64,000 nucleotides of DNA from Candidatus Soleaferrea massiliensis AP7 (GTDB lineage: Bacteria > Bacillota > Clostridia > Oscillospirales > Ruminococcaceae): NCBI RefSeq assembly GCF_000820765.1, contig NZ_CCYH01000018.1, positions 62,001 through 126,000 of the forward strand. The letters are read 5' to 3'. A program made the position numbers and the translations under genes. Below, in pieces: positions 54,026 to 63,817 of this stretch (positions are counted from its first letter, which is position 1; each line of letters starts with the position of its first letter). The notes under the pieces were generated by a model that saw nothing but the letters and a program-made list of their open reading frames with translations, did not search any database and had not been told where the DNA came from.

Positions 54026-54753
54026 TGCCGCGTTTTTTTATCGATGTGCCTCCCGTATCCGACACCGTCACATTGACAGGGGAGGATGCGCGTCATCTGA
54101 GCCGGTCGCTGCGGATGAAGGAAGGCGAAGCGGTCACCGTCAGCGACCAGCAGGGGACGGATTACCGCTGTACCATCCGGGAGCTGGGACAGGATCATGT
54201 GCTGTTATATATAGAAGACGCCGTACCCTGCCATACGGAACCAAGTGTCAGGGTGCGGCTCTATCAGGCGCTGGCCAAGAGCGACAAGTTCGAATGGATT
54301 GTGCAGAAGGCGGTTGAACTGGGCGTGTCTGAGATCATCCCGGTCTACACGGCGCGCTGTGTGTCGGTGCCGGACCAAAAGAGCATGCGCAAAAAGGAGC
54401 AGCGCTATCAGAAGATTGCGCTGGAAGCGGCCAAGCAGTCCGGAAGGGGAATCATCCCGCAGGTAAAGGAGTCGGTTTCCTTCCAGGATGCAATCTCCGG
54501 CATGCTTGCGGACGACCTGCCGCTGTTGTTCTATGAAGGCGGCGGGGAAGCGTTGTCCGCGCTGGTCAGGCAGGAGTACCGGACCATCTCCATTCTGATC
54601 GGGCCGGAGGGCGGATTTTCCGAAGAAGAGGTACGCTGCGCGCTTTTGCAGGGGGTGCATGCCGCAACGCTGGGCAGCCGCATTCTGCGCTGTGAAACTG
54701 CGCCGGTCTGCGCACTGTCGGTCATCATGTATCAGACCGGGAATCTGTCATAA
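54025..54753 (+). CDS. rsmE: 16S rRNA (uracil(1498)-N3)-methyltransferase
   Basis: A 242-residue SPOUT methyltransferase: N-terminal PUA-like domain (VTLTGEDARHLSRSLRMKEG), then the knotted domain with ALAKSDKFEWIVQKAVELGV, ILIGPEGGFSEEEV and LGSRILRCETAP. It methylates U1498 in helix 44 of 16S rRNA. ATG 54025 overlaps the prmA stop and has GGGAGG six nt upstream. It is last gene of the heat-shock operon, ended by a strong terminator. Confidence 0.96.
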   Translation: MPRFFIDVPPVSDTVTLTGEDARHLSRSLRMKEGEAVTVSDQQGTDYRCTIRELGQDHVLLYIEDAVPCHTEPSVRVRLYQALAKSDKFEWIVQKAVELGVSEIIPVYTARCVSVPDQKSMRKKEQRYQKIALEAAKQSGRGIIPQVKESVSFQDAISGMLADDLPLLFYEGGGEALSALVRQEYRTISILIGPEGGFSEEEVRCALLQGVHAATLGSRILRCETAPVCALSVIMYQTGNLS

Positions 54754-54822
54754 TAGAACCCAACCGTATGGTTTCGACGCGGTGCTGCGTGAGACAACGA
54801 TGGGTTTCTACCTATTATATAT

Positions 54823-54860
54823 AAAGAGAAGGCGTCCTGAATGCGGGACGCCTTCTCTTT
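54823..54860 (+). terminator. Terminator of the heat-shock operon
   Basis: A 15-bp stem (AAAGAGAAGGCGTCC / GGACGCCTTCTCTTT), 8-nt loop, then ATTTTC. Confidence 0.92.
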
Positions 54861-54930
54861 ATTTTCAGCCTGATTCCTGTGGAGCAGACAGGAAAGATGT
54901 ACAATTGTACTGCTTTAATGCAAAAAAGTG

Positions 54931-54959
54931 TTGTGTTTTTGAACAATTTATATTATAAT
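54931..54959 (+). promoter_or_regulatory. Promoter of putP
   Basis: TTGTGT, 17-nt spacer and a perfect TATAAT, 36 nt before the start codon. Confidence 0.7.
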
Positions 54960-54995
54960 GGTGTCATATTATAAGAAGAAAGGTGTGTTTATCCA

Positions 54996-56486
54996 ATGGA
55001 TTGGGGAATTTTGGTTGCCTTCATCGCATACCTTGTGGTTATGCTGGGTGTCGGCGTCTATTTCTTCAGGAAATCACGAAACATGAAAGACTATTTTCTG
55101 GGAGGCAGGGAACTGAACCCATGGGTCACAGCGCTCAGCGCCCAGGCGTCCGACATGAGCGGATGGCTGCTGATGGGCCTGCCGGCGGCGGCGTATATCG
55201 GCGGCATCAGCGGCGCGTGGATCGCCGTCGGCCTTGCGCTTGGAACCTATCTGAACTGGAAGATCGTCGCAAAACGGCTGCGCAAGTTCACCAGCGTTGC
55301 GGGCGACTCCATCACGATCCCGCAGTACCTGCAGAACCGTTTTGCCAGCAAATCGGCGGTGGTCAGATGCATCTGCGCCGTCATCATCTTTGTATTCTTT
55401 CTTATTTACACAGCATCCGGATTCAGCGCGGGTGCGACACTGTTCCAGCATATCTTCCATATTGACTATACCGTGGCAGTCACCATCGGCGCGCTGGTCA
55501 TCATCGCCTATACCTTCCTCGGCGGATTCAAGGCGGTCTGCTGGACCGACTTTATCCAGGGCATTATGATGTTCCTGGCCATCGTCATCGTTCCGGTCGT
55601 CGCGGCGTTCAGCACGGCCGGACTCAGCCTGGAGACGCTGGGAAGCTACAACAACGGCACCTTCTTAAACCTGTTTGCGGATGGAAGCGGCGCGCTGCCG
55701 GTCATCGGCATCATCTCCAGCCTGGCCTGGGGTCTTGGATACTTCGGCATGCCGCATATCCTGGTTCGGTTCATGGCGATCAAAAACAGCGACATGATCA
55801 AAAAATCCAGAATCATCGCGATGGTCTGGGTGGCCATCACCTTGATCTGCTCGGTTTTGGTCGGTATTCTCGGCTATGCATATCTGACCGGCCAGGGCGC
55901 TGTGCCGTATGCCGACGCAAAGGCGGCGGAGGTCATCTTCATGGAACTGGTCGTCAAGCTGGCACCGGGATTCCTGGCAGGCATCCTGCTTTCTGCGATT
56001 CTCGCGGCGGTCATGAGCACCGCGGATTCCCAGCTGCTTGTCACGGCTTCGGCGGTTTCCAATGACTTCTACAAAGCGCTGATCCGCAAAAAAGCCAGTG
56101 AGAAGGAATTGATGTGGGTAAGCCGCATTTCGGTCATAGTCATCGCTGTGATCGCATATATTATAGCATTAGACCCGAATAACTCCGTTATGGGACTGGT
56201 ATCCTATGCCTGGGCGGGATTCGGCGCAGCGTTTGGACCGGTCATTCTGCTGTCGCTGTTCTGGAAGCGCATGACCATGAAGGGCGCGGTTGCCGGCATG
56301 GTTTCCGGCGGCGCGATGGTTCTGCTCTGGGAAAACATCCCGGCGCTTGCGGGCACCGGACTGTACTCAATCGTTCCGGGCTTCGCGCTGGCGCTGATTC
56401 TGGTTGTGGCCGTTTCGCTGCTGGATAAGAAACCGTCCGCAGAGGTTGAGGCAATGTTTGAAGATGCACAAAAAGCTGATATCTAA
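54996..56486 (+). CDS. putP: Sodium/proline symporter
   Basis: A 496-residue sodium:solute symporter with about 13 helices. PutP-type segments are MKDYFLGGRELNPWVTALSAQASDMSGWLL, IPQYLQNRF, YTFLGGFKAVCWTDFIQG and AAVMSTADSQLLVTASA (sodium-site region near the eighth helix). It imports proline with sodium, for nutrition or osmotic protection. AAAGGTG lies ten nt before the ATG. It is a single gene with its own promoter; no clear terminator hairpin follows and the gap to the mgl operon is 520 nt. Confidence 0.93.
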   Translation: MDWGILVAFIAYLVVMLGVGVYFFRKSRNMKDYFLGGRELNPWVTALSAQASDMSGWLLMGLPAAAYIGGISGAWIAVGLALGTYLNWKIVAKRLRKFTSVAGDSITIPQYLQNRFASKSAVVRCICAVIIFVFFLIYTASGFSAGATLFQHIFHIDYTVAVTIGALVIIAYTFLGGFKAVCWTDFIQGIMMFLAIVIVPVVAAFSTAGLSLETLGSYNNGTFLNLFADGSGALPVIGIISSLAWGLGYFGMPHILVRFMAIKNSDMIKKSRIIAMVWVAITLICSVLVGILGYAYLTGQGAVPYADAKAAEVIFMELVVKLAPGFLAGILLSAILAAVMSTADSQLLVTASAVSNDFYKALIRKKASEKELMWVSRISVIVIAVIAYIIALDPNNSVMGLVSYAWAGFGAAFGPVILLSLFWKRMTMKGAVAGMVSGGAMVLLWENIPALAGTGLYSIVPGFALALILVVAVSLLDKKPSAEVEAMFEDAQKADI

Positions 56487-56792
56487 ACACAGAGATCAGC
56501 TGTGCAGGAATCATGAATCCATTTCTGTCGGAGTGTTTAGGCTTATTTATACAAATAATGTGTAAAAATAAACCGAACTGCTATGCATAGTTCACGAAAA
56601 AAAACAAAAAAACGACAGGAAAATCATATTATCTAAAATACGTGATTTACATATTCAGGGTAAAAAACCAAATAAATTATTTTTTTAAAATATTATGATG
56701 TGAAAAAGTAGTTAAACTGCACAAAAACTTGTCCGCTGTTTGATACATAATGACGAATTATTTGGGAATCTCGAAATTTTTTGGAGAAAGCC

Positions 56793-56821
56793 TTGATTAT
56801 TTCAGCGTGTTATGGTAATAT
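56793..56821 (+). promoter_or_regulatory. Candidate promoter of the mgl operon
   Basis: TTGATT, 17-nt spacer, TAATAT, leaving a leader of about 180 nt before mglB with a small GCTTG / CAAGC hairpin. The AT-rich part of the gap before it (56487-56790) shows no gene. Confidence 0.5.
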
Positions 56822-57007
56822 CATTCATGTACTAAGGCGGTGTTGCTTGGGGTTCTCAAGCGGCGCGCCAAATCTAAAGTATACCATATTATTACGCAAA
56901 GGTATTAATCAGTACTACAATAATCATCTGCTTCTGAAAAGTTGTGAAACGAACGGTGATTTGTAGCAAATAATCTAATTTATACTTTGCATAAGGAGAG
57001 AAAAAAA

Positions 57008-58081
57008 ATGAAAAAGTTATTAGCATTAGTATTAGCTGGTATGATGGCGTTCTCGCTGACAGCTTGCGGCGACGGCGGCTCTTCCTCCAGCGAAGGTTCT
57101 GCATCTGACGGCTCCAGCGCAGCTGGCGGCGAAGACAAGGCTGTAACCATCGGTGTTACCATCTACAAGTACGACGACAACTTCATGTCCTATGTCCGTA
57201 ACGACATGGATAAGATTGTTGCTGAGATGGACGGCAAAGTCACTCTGTCGATGAATGACTCCCAGAATAACCAGTCCACCCAGAACGACCAGGTCGACAC
57301 CATGATCGGCAGTAACGTTGACGCGCTGGCAATCAACCTGGTTGACCCGCAGGCCGCTGCTGTTGTTCAGAAGAAAGCACAGGATGCTGAGATTCCTATC
57401 GTCTTCTTCAACAAAGAGCCGGATCTTGCTACCATGCAGGAATATGACAAATCCTTCTATGTTGGAACCACTTCTTCCGAGTCCGGTGTTGAGCAGGGTA
57501 ACGTTGTTGTCGATTACCTGAAGGCTGACGCTGACAAGAAATGGGATAAGAATGGCGACGGCAAAATCCAGTACCTCATGATGAAGGGCGAACCGGGACA
57601 TCCGGACGCAGAAGCTCGTACCGAGTATTCTGTTAAGACCATCAAAGACGCTGGATACGAAATGGAACTGCTTGCTCCGGAAGACACCGCTATGTGGGAT
57701 ACCGCTAAAGCGAAAGAGCTGATGGACAACTGGTATGCACAGTACGGCGACAAGATCGAACTCGTACTCTGCAACAACGACGGTATGGCTCTGGGTGTTG
57801 TAAGCTCCCTGACCGCTAACAAAGTTAACGGTAAAGTCATGGTCGCTGGCGTTGACGCTCTGCCGGAAGTTATGGATTACATCGAGAGCGGCGACATGAT
57901 CGGTACTGTTCTGAACGACGACCAGAACCAGGCTCAGGCTGTTATCGATCTGGCTGTCAACCTTGCTCGTGGAAATGATCCGCTCGCAGGAACCTCTTGG
58001 AAATTTGACGAGACCGGCAAATCTGTCCGTGTACCGTACAAAGCAGTTACCAAAGAGAACTACAAAGAATTTGTCAAATAA
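57008..58081 (+). CDS. mglB: Galactose/methyl-galactoside ABC transporter substrate-binding lipoprotein
   Basis: A 357-residue lipoprotein (LLALVLAGMMAFS, lipobox LTAC) with a Ser/Gly linker and a periplasmic-binding-protein fold. The calcium loop DKNGDGKIQ matches that of the E. coli glucose/galactose-binding protein, which supports the sugar assignment. It is attached outside the membrane and hands galactose or glucose to MglAC. AAGGAG lies nine nt before ATG 57008. Codon use is strongly biased to GCT, GGT and GTT, unlike most of the window, as expected for a very abundant protein. A hairpin after it limits read-through to mglA. Confidence 0.94.
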   Translation: MKKLLALVLAGMMAFSLTACGDGGSSSSEGSASDGSSAAGGEDKAVTIGVTIYKYDDNFMSYVRNDMDKIVAEMDGKVTLSMNDSQNNQSTQNDQVDTMIGSNVDALAINLVDPQAAAVVQKKAQDAEIPIVFFNKEPDLATMQEYDKSFYVGTTSSESGVEQGNVVVDYLKADADKKWDKNGDGKIQYLMMKGEPGHPDAEARTEYSVKTIKDAGYEMELLAPEDTAMWDTAKAKELMDNWYAQYGDKIELVLCNNDGMALGVVSSLTANKVNGKVMVAGVDALPEVMDYIESGDMIGTVLNDDQNQAQAVIDLAVNLARGNDPLAGTSWKFDETGKSVRVPYKAVTKENYKEFVK

Positions 58082-58120
58082 GAAGCTTCTCTGATTTGAT
58101 ATTGAGCAATAGTTGCTTAA

Positions 58121-58157
58121 AAAACAAGGATGCATGTTTATTGTGCATCCTTGTTTT
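58121..58157 (+). terminator. Attenuating terminator between mglB and mglA
   Basis: A 14-bp stem (AAAACAAGGATGCA / TGCATCCTTGTTTT) with a 9-nt loop and terminal T run. It would give more binding protein than membrane complex, the usual mgl stoichiometry. Confidence 0.88.
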
Positions 58158-58190
58158 AAAATAAATGTTTAAAGCGTGGTGAAGCGTATA

Positions 58191-59681
58191 ATGAGCACGT
58201 TATTGGAAATGCGTGATATCTGTAAGGAATTTCCTGGCGTTAAGGCGCTGGATCATGCCCAATTGAAGCTCGAGAGTGGTAGTATCCATGCGCTGATGGG
58301 TGAAAACGGTGCGGGTAAATCCACTCTTATGAAATGTTTATTTGGTATCTACATTGAGGACTCCGGCGATATCCTGATCGAAGGCAAGTCTGTAAGATTT
58401 ACCGACCCGAAGCAGGCGCTTGAAAATGGTGTATCAATGGTGCATCAGGAACTCAATCAGGTTCTCCAAAGAAACGTTATGGATAATATTTGGTTGGGCA
58501 AGTACCCGAAGAAGGGTGCTTTTATCGACGAAAAGAAGATGTATGAAGAGACAAAACGTATTTTTGAAGATTTAGCAATCGACATCGATCCAAGAGAGAA
58601 GGTTGGCAATCTGACCGTTTCTCAGAGACAGATGGTTGAGATTGCTAAAGCGGTTTCCTACAATTCAAAGATCATTGTTTTGGACGAACCGACGTCTTCA
58701 CTGACGGAAAAAGAGGTCGATCACCTGTTCAGGATTATGAGAAGCCTGAAAGAAAAGGGTGTTGGACTGATCTACATCTCTCATAAGATGGAAGAGATCC
58801 TGGCGATCTCCGACACAGTCACGATCATGCGTGACGGCAAATGGGTGGATACCCATCCTTCTGCGGAACTGACCACGGATAAGATCATCAGCCTGATGGT
58901 CGGCCGTGAGCTGACCAACCGTTTCCCGCCGAAGACCAACAAGCCTGGCGAAGTGCTGATGCAGGTCAAACATCTGACCGGACTTTATCAGCCGAACGCA
59001 ACGGATGTATCCTTCGATCTTCGTAAAGGCGAAGTGCTTGGTTTTGCGGGACTGGTCGGTGCAAAAAGAACAGAAGTTATTGAATTGATCTTCGGTATCA
59101 GGCACAGAGCCAGCGGAGAGGTTTACTTACATAACAAACTGGTAGACAACAGCGATCCGAAAGCTTCCATTAAGAACGGCTTTGCACTCGTAACAGAGGA
59201 GCGCCGTGCAAATGGTATCTTTGCGGGTCTGAGCGTCGCGTTTAACTCGACAATTGCCAGTATGGGTAATTTCTCGAAGTATGGATTTATCAATGACAAG
59301 AAGGTCAAGGAAGGTACGCAGTGGGTTATCGACAGCATGAGCGTAAAAACCCCAACACAGAAGACCAATATCGGTTCTCTGTCCGGTGGTAACCAGCAGA
59401 AAGTAATTCTTGGCAGATGGCTTCTGACCGAGCCGGAAGTTCTGCTGCTGGACGAGCCGACCCGTGGTATCGACGTTGGTGCGAAATATGAAATTTACCA
59501 GTTGATCATCGATCTTGCATGTAAGGGCAAGGGAGTCATCGTGGTTTCCTCTGAGATGCCGGAACTTCTCGGCATTACAGATAGAATTCTTGTTATGAGT
59601 AATGGTAGGGTAGCTGGTATTGTGGATACGAAAGATACCAATCAGGAAGAGATATTAGCATTAGCAGCTAAATACTTATAA
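58191..59681 (+). CDS. mglA: Galactose/methyl-galactoside ABC transporter ATP-binding protein
   Basis: A 496-residue protein with two ABC domains, as in MglA/RbsA. The first has Walker [11 protein letters not shown], signature [14 protein letters not shown] and Walker [12 protein letters not shown]; the second has the degenerate Walker [10 protein letters not shown] usual in this family, the signature LSGGNQQKV and [15 protein letters not shown]. It powers sugar import from the cytoplasmic side. ATG 58191 has GGTGA eight nt upstream; a GTG at 58176 is less likely. mglC begins 18 nt after its stop. Confidence 0.95.
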   Translation: MSTLLEMRDICKEFPGVKALDHAQLKLESGSIHALMGENGAGKSTLMKCLFGIYIEDSGDILIEGKSVRFTDPKQALENGVSMVHQELNQVLQRNVMDNIWLGKYPKKGAFIDEKKMYEETKRIFEDLAIDIDPREKVGNLTVSQRQMVEIAKAVSYNSKIIVLDEPTSSLTEKEVDHLFRIMRSLKEKGVGLIYISHKMEEILAISDTVTIMRDGKWVDTHPSAELTTDKIISLMVGRELTNRFPPKTNKPGEVLMQVKHLTGLYQPNATDVSFDLRKGEVLGFAGLVGAKRTEVIELIFGIRHRASGEVYLHNKLVDNSDPKASIKNGFALVTEERRANGIFAGLSVAFNSTIASMGNFSKYGFINDKKVKEGTQWVIDSMSVKTPTQKTNIGSLSGGNQQKVILGRWLLTEPEVLLLDEPTRGIDVGAKYEIYQLIIDLACKGKGVIVVSSEMPELLGITDRILVMSNGRVAGIVDTKDTNQEEILALAAKYL

Positions 59682-59698
59682 TATAAGGGGTGTTTTTA

Positions 59699-60751
59699 GT
59701 GGCAAACACAGTTGCAGCAGAAAAAAAGTCGTTTGACTTTAAAAATTTTCTATTAAATAACGGTATTTATATCGCGTTGCTTTTGATGATTGTTGTTGTC
59801 ATCATTTTGAAACCGGGTTTTGCAACCTTTAAAACACTGACCAACATCATGGGTCAGTCTTCTACACGTTTGATCATTGCGTTGGGTGTTGCGCCGACCA
59901 TCATCCTTCTCGGTACCGACCTTTCCGTCGGACGTATCGTCGGTCTTTGTGCGGTTATCTCCGCATCCCTGTTGCAGTCCGCAACCGCTCCGGATGCGTT
60001 CTATCCGGGACTTGGTCCGGTATTCATCCTGCTTCCGTGGCTTCTGGTCATGGTAATCGGCGGCCTGTTCGGTGCGCTGAATGGCTTCGGTGTTGCATTC
60101 CTGAAAATGCACGCATTCGTTGTCACCTTGGGTACGCAGTTGATCGCATATGGTACGGCATCCCTGTACTTCGATAAACCGGGACGCGGTGCTACCCCGA
60201 TCGGAAGCCTTGATAAAGGTTATACCGAACTCGGCGGCGGTTCCATTACGCTGATCTCCGGCGGTAAATACTGGGGTAAATTGTCCATTCCGTTCATCTT
60301 CATGATTGCTGCGGTTGTCACCGTGTTGATCTGGATCCTCTGGAATAAGACCAGACTTGGTAAAAACATGTACGCAGTTGGCGGTAACCCGGAAGCAGCG
60401 ATTGTATCCGGTGTCAGCTACAACAAGACCATCATGTTCTTCTACACCCTCGCTGGTGTTTGCTACGGTTTCGCCGCTCTGCTTGAGGCAGGACGTGTCG
60501 GTTCCGCGACAAACAACATGGGTCTGAACTACGAGTTGGATGCGATCTCCGCCTGCGTCGTCGGTGGTGTATCGTTCGCCGGAGGTGTTGGTACCGTACC
60601 GGGCGTTATCCTCGGCGTGTTCATCTTCCAGTTCCTGAACTACGGACTTGCATTCATTGGTATCTCCCCGTATGTTCAGAACATCATCAAAGGTGTCATC
60701 GTTATCACCGCAGTTGCGATCGATACTCGTAAATATCTGAAGAAGAAATAA
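59699..60751 (+). CDS. mglC: Galactose/methyl-galactoside ABC transporter permease
   Basis: A 350-residue permease with about ten hydrophobic helices of the BPD_transp_2 type. Recognisable segments are LGVAPTIILLGTDLSVGRIVGL, NGFGVAFLKMHAFVVTLGTQ and the EAA-like AVGGNPEAAIVSGVSYNKT loop that contacts MglA. It forms the membrane pore for galactose/glucose uptake. The start is GTG 59699, eight nt after AAGGGG. It is last gene of the operon, ended by a strong terminator, and shares the high-expression codon bias of mglB. Confidence 0.94.
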   Translation: MANTVAAEKKSFDFKNFLLNNGIYIALLLMIVVVIILKPGFATFKTLTNIMGQSSTRLIIALGVAPTIILLGTDLSVGRIVGLCAVISASLLQSATAPDAFYPGLGPVFILLPWLLVMVIGGLFGALNGFGVAFLKMHAFVVTLGTQLIAYGTASLYFDKPGRGATPIGSLDKGYTELGGGSITLISGGKYWGKLSIPFIFMIAAVVTVLIWILWNKTRLGKNMYAVGGNPEAAIVSGVSYNKTIMFFYTLAGVCYGFAALLEAGRVGSATNNMGLNYELDAISACVVGGVSFAGGVGTVPGVILGVFIFQFLNYGLAFIGISPYVQNIIKGVIVITAVAIDTRKYLKKK

Positions 60752-60768
60752 TCTATATCAGATTATCA

Positions 60769-60800
60769 GAACCCGATTCGAAAGAATCGGGTTCTTTTTT
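60769..60800 (+). terminator. Terminator of the mgl operon
   Basis: An 11-bp stem (GAACCCGATTC / GAATCGGGTTC) with a 4-nt loop and TTTTTT. Confidence 0.95.
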
Positions 60801-60898
60801 GTGTGTAGAAAGAGTATACGCGATGGCTGAAGATATAAATGGACAGGCAGTGGGGATGGAAGTGGATGATTCCTTAAAAATTTCATGACTCTTTTATA

Positions 60899-60926
60899 TT
60901 GTAGACCACTTTGTGGACTATAATAT
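60899..60926 (+). promoter_or_regulatory. Possible promoter of the murE-like gene with near-palindrome
   Basis: TTGTAG, 16 nt, TAATAT (a TATAAT overlaps two nt earlier). The spacer is the near-palindrome TAGACCACTTTGTGGACTA, which could be an operator. Confidence 0.4.
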
Positions 60927-60985
60927 AACTACTTATATATGGAACGATGTGGTGTGTCATCAAGAAAAAAGAGGAGAGAATCAAC

Positions 60986-62482
60986 ATGGGGAAGTTTACA
61001 ATCACGCTGTCCAAGCTTCTGGAGGCTTTAAAAAATTATGATCTGGTGGTGGATTATACCATCTATCAAAACTTTGCGGATATAAATATCGATTATATTT
61101 CATATAATTCTAAAGACATCCATCCCGGCAGCCTGTTCATCTGCAAGGGATTTGGTTTTAAGGAACAATATTTGAAACAGGCGCTGGAAAACGGGGCAAT
61201 CGCCTATATCGCCGAACAGCATTATGAGGATGTCCCGAAGGATGTGCCCTATATTCAGGTAAAAGATTCCCGCAAAGCGATGTCGATTATTGCCATTGCC
61301 TACTATGACCGGCCGTTTGAGAAGATCAACATCGTCGGCATCACCGGAACGAAGGGGAAGACCACCACCACCTACTATGTGAAAAACATTCTGGATGCCT
61401 CCCGCAAAAGGCCGACCGCCATCTTTTCAACAGTGGAGATGTTTACCGGAAAGGAAAGCGAAGAGGCGCATCTGACCACGCCGGAGTCGATCGATCTGCA
61501 GCAGCACTTCGACGACATCCTGGAGAACGGATTGGATCAGCTCACAATGGAGGTCTCCTCGCAGGCTTACAAGCTCAGCCGCGTTTACGGGATGGATTTT
61601 GACGTCGGTGTGTTCCTGAATATCTCGGAGGACCACATCAGCCCGGTGGAGCATGAGGATTTTGAAGATTATCTCTCCTGTAAAATAGAGTTTATCAAAC
61701 ACTGCCGCACCGCGATCATCAACGGAGAGACCCGGGAATTCGACCGGGTGTGGAAAGCGGCAGAGGAAAACTGCCAGCGCGTATATACATATGGTACAAA
61801 CGATAGCTTTGACTACTATGTGGAAAATATCCGGCGGCAGGATGGCTGGATGTATTTCGATATCTGCACCAAGGACTATAAAAAAACATTCCGCACCGGG
61901 ATGGAAGGCCGCTTCAATGCGGAGAATGCCCTGGCGGCGTTTGCGGTGGCAAAGGTTATGGGCATCGACGACGCGTCAATCGCCAGGGGCTTGGAGATCA
62001 CCGAGGTTCCGGGAAGAATGAATGTCTACCGCGGACAGGGAAAGATGGTGATTGTGGACTATGCGCACAATTACCTGAGCTTTTCACGGCTGTATGAATC
62101 GCTGAAGCTCGACTATCCGGGCCAGAAGATCATCGCGGTCTTTGGATGCCCGGGCGGCAAGGCCTATCTGAGAAGAAGGGATATCGGCACCCTTTCAGGT
62201 GAGAATGCGCAGCAGATCTATCTGACGGCCGAGGACCCGCAGTTCGAGGATGTGACCGAGATCTGTGAGGATATCGCCAATTACCTGAAGCCCTATCATG
62301 TGCCGTATGAGATTGTACCGGACCGCAAGACGGCCATTGAAAAGGCCATTCGGGAAGCGCTGCCGGGTGACATCCTGCTGATTGCCGGCAAGGGTGAGGA
62401 AACCTATCAGAAGGTACGCGGCGAATATGTTCCCTATGAATCCGATGTTGTCATAGCTAAAAAATGCCTGCATCTCCTTTGA
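60986..62482 (+). CDS. murE: MurE-type UDP-MurNAc-tripeptide ligase
   Basis: A 498-residue Mur ligase: N-terminal UMAG-binding domain (SYNSKDIHPGSLFICKGFGF), central ATPase (GITGTKGKTTTTYYV; HLTTPESIDL; EVSSQAYKLSRV), C-terminal domain with IVDYAHN and FGCPGGKAYLRRR. It adds the third residue to UDP-MurNAc-L-Ala-D-Glu. Where DAP-specific MurE has DNPR, this has EDPQ (in LTAEDPQFED), which argues against diaminopimelate and for lysine or another diamino acid. ATG 60986 has GAGGAG nine nt upstream. The femX-like gene follows on the same strand, in keeping with a bridged peptidoglycan. Confidence 0.88.
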   Translation: MGKFTITLSKLLEALKNYDLVVDYTIYQNFADINIDYISYNSKDIHPGSLFICKGFGFKEQYLKQALENGAIAYIAEQHYEDVPKDVPYIQVKDSRKAMSIIAIAYYDRPFEKINIVGITGTKGKTTTTYYVKNILDASRKRPTAIFSTVEMFTGKESEEAHLTTPESIDLQQHFDDILENGLDQLTMEVSSQAYKLSRVYGMDFDVGVFLNISEDHISPVEHEDFEDYLSCKIEFIKHCRTAIINGETREFDRVWKAAEENCQRVYTYGTNDSFDYYVENIRRQDGWMYFDICTKDYKKTFRTGMEGRFNAENALAAFAVAKVMGIDDASIARGLEITEVPGRMNVYRGQGKMVIVDYAHNYLSFSRLYESLKLDYPGQKIIAVFGCPGGKAYLRRRDIGTLSGENAQQIYLTAEDPQFEDVTEICEDIANYLKPYHVPYEIVPDRKTAIEKAIREALPGDILLIAGKGEETYQKVRGEYVPYESDVVIAKKCLHLL

Positions 62483-62538
62483 GCTGCAGCTTCTATATTG
62501 CCGCTTGACGGCAGAAACTATTTTTTTGAGGTGAGCAG

Positions 62539-63585
62539 ATGCCTGTATTGGATAGAACTGATAATCAGATGGTCGAAAAATACAATGCGTATATGAAAAA
62601 CAGTCCCTATGCGAATGTGACGCAGGATATTGCCTGGAGCAGGGTCAAAAGCGACTGGGATAACGAACAGGTTTATCTGGAAGAGAATGGTGAGATCATA
62701 GCCGGTATGTCCCTGATCATCAAAAAGGTCATCGGCGGCTATGCGATGATGTACGCCCCGCGCGGACCGGTATGCGATGTCTATGACACCGAGCTGGTGC
62801 AAAGGCTGGTCGATGAGGCGGATCCCCTTGCCAAAAAGTACAATGCGTTTGTGCTGCGTTTGGACCCGGAGATTGTCATCGACGACAAGCTGGGCGCGGC
62901 CTATGAAACGCTGGGGTTTCAGGTGCGCAACCGGAAATTCGGCAAGGCACAGCTGGTGCAGCCGCGCTTTAACATGGTTCTGCATCTGGACGGAAAATCG
63001 CCGGAGGAGCTGATGAAGCAGTTCAGCGAAAAGACGCGGTACAACATCCGGCTGTCCAGCCGTAAGGGCATCACGGTGCGGTATTCCAGAGAGGAAGAGG
63101 ACCTCAAAACCTTCTATGAGATTTACCGTATCACAACCGAGCGTGACAGGATCGGCTCAAGGCCGTATGAATATTTTAAACGGATGCTGGATGCATACGA
63201 GGGCGACCAGCTGCGCATCTATTTGGCGGAGCATGAGGGAGAGGCGCTTTCCGGAGCCATCTGCCTGAACTACGGTCCAAAGATGTTCTACATCTATGGC
63301 GCCAGCTCCAACGTCAAACGCAACCTGATGCCGAACTATGCGAATCAATGGGCCATGATCCAGTGGGCGCTCGAAGAAAAGAAGAAGCTCTACGACTTCG
63401 GCGGCGTGTTCCATCTGACCAAGGAGGATGGACTGTTCAAATTCAAGGAGGGCTTCTGCCGTCAGGAAGGCGCGACCGAATACATCGGGGAGTTTGACCG
63501 GGTTTATAAGAAGCCGATCTATATGGCGTTTGAAAAGATCAAGCCCGCGGCCATGCGGCTGAGAATGAGCCTGCATAAGAAATAA
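62539..63585 (+). CDS. FemX/FemAB family peptidoglycan bridge aminoacyltransferase
   Basis: A 348-residue protein of the Fem family (two GNAT-like subdomains). Typical segments are QDIAWSRVKSDW, MMYAPRGPVCD, LHLDGKSPEELMKQFSEKTRYNIR and YGASSNVKRNLMPNYANQWAMIQWA, with the C-terminal DFGGVF motif. It transfers an amino acid from aminoacyl-tRNA to the side chain of the third peptide residue of lipid II or its precursor. Start ATG 62539 is five nt after GAGGTG. It is 56 nt downstream of the murE-type gene, so both probably build one stem peptide and its bridge. The amino acid added cannot be told. Confidence 0.9.
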   Translation: MPVLDRTDNQMVEKYNAYMKNSPYANVTQDIAWSRVKSDWDNEQVYLEENGEIIAGMSLIIKKVIGGYAMMYAPRGPVCDVYDTELVQRLVDEADPLAKKYNAFVLRLDPEIVIDDKLGAAYETLGFQVRNRKFGKAQLVQPRFNMVLHLDGKSPEELMKQFSEKTRYNIRLSSRKGITVRYSREEEDLKTFYEIYRITTERDRIGSRPYEYFKRMLDAYEGDQLRIYLAEHEGEALSGAICLNYGPKMFYIYGASSNVKRNLMPNYANQWAMIQWALEEKKKLYDFGGVFHLTKEDGLFKFKEGFCRQEGATEYIGEFDRVYKKPIYMAFEKIKPAAMRLRMSLHKK

Positions 63586-63674
63586 TCACAGCCGGACAGC
63601 GTAGATGATCGACGGGCTTGTTTGAGAGAACCGGGCAGTCATGGATACGGTCTGTTTCTGCAAAAAAGTGAAAC

Positions 63675-63717
63675 AAGAAAACCAAACCATTCCGGGCGGG
63701 ATTGGTTTGGTTTTCTT
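63675..63717 (+). terminator. Terminator after the femX-like gene
   Basis: A 15-bp stem (AAGAAAACCAAACCA / TGGTTTGGTTTTCTT) with a 13-nt loop, T-rich right arm. Confidence 0.85.
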
Positions 63718-63817
63718 GTAAAGCGCAGCTTTCGGCTGTTGAGACTGGGATAAAAACAGGAAAATGTGTGTTGCTGCTGTTTAGCACAGCGGCGGCATTG
63801 GAAAGGGTGTAAAAAAT

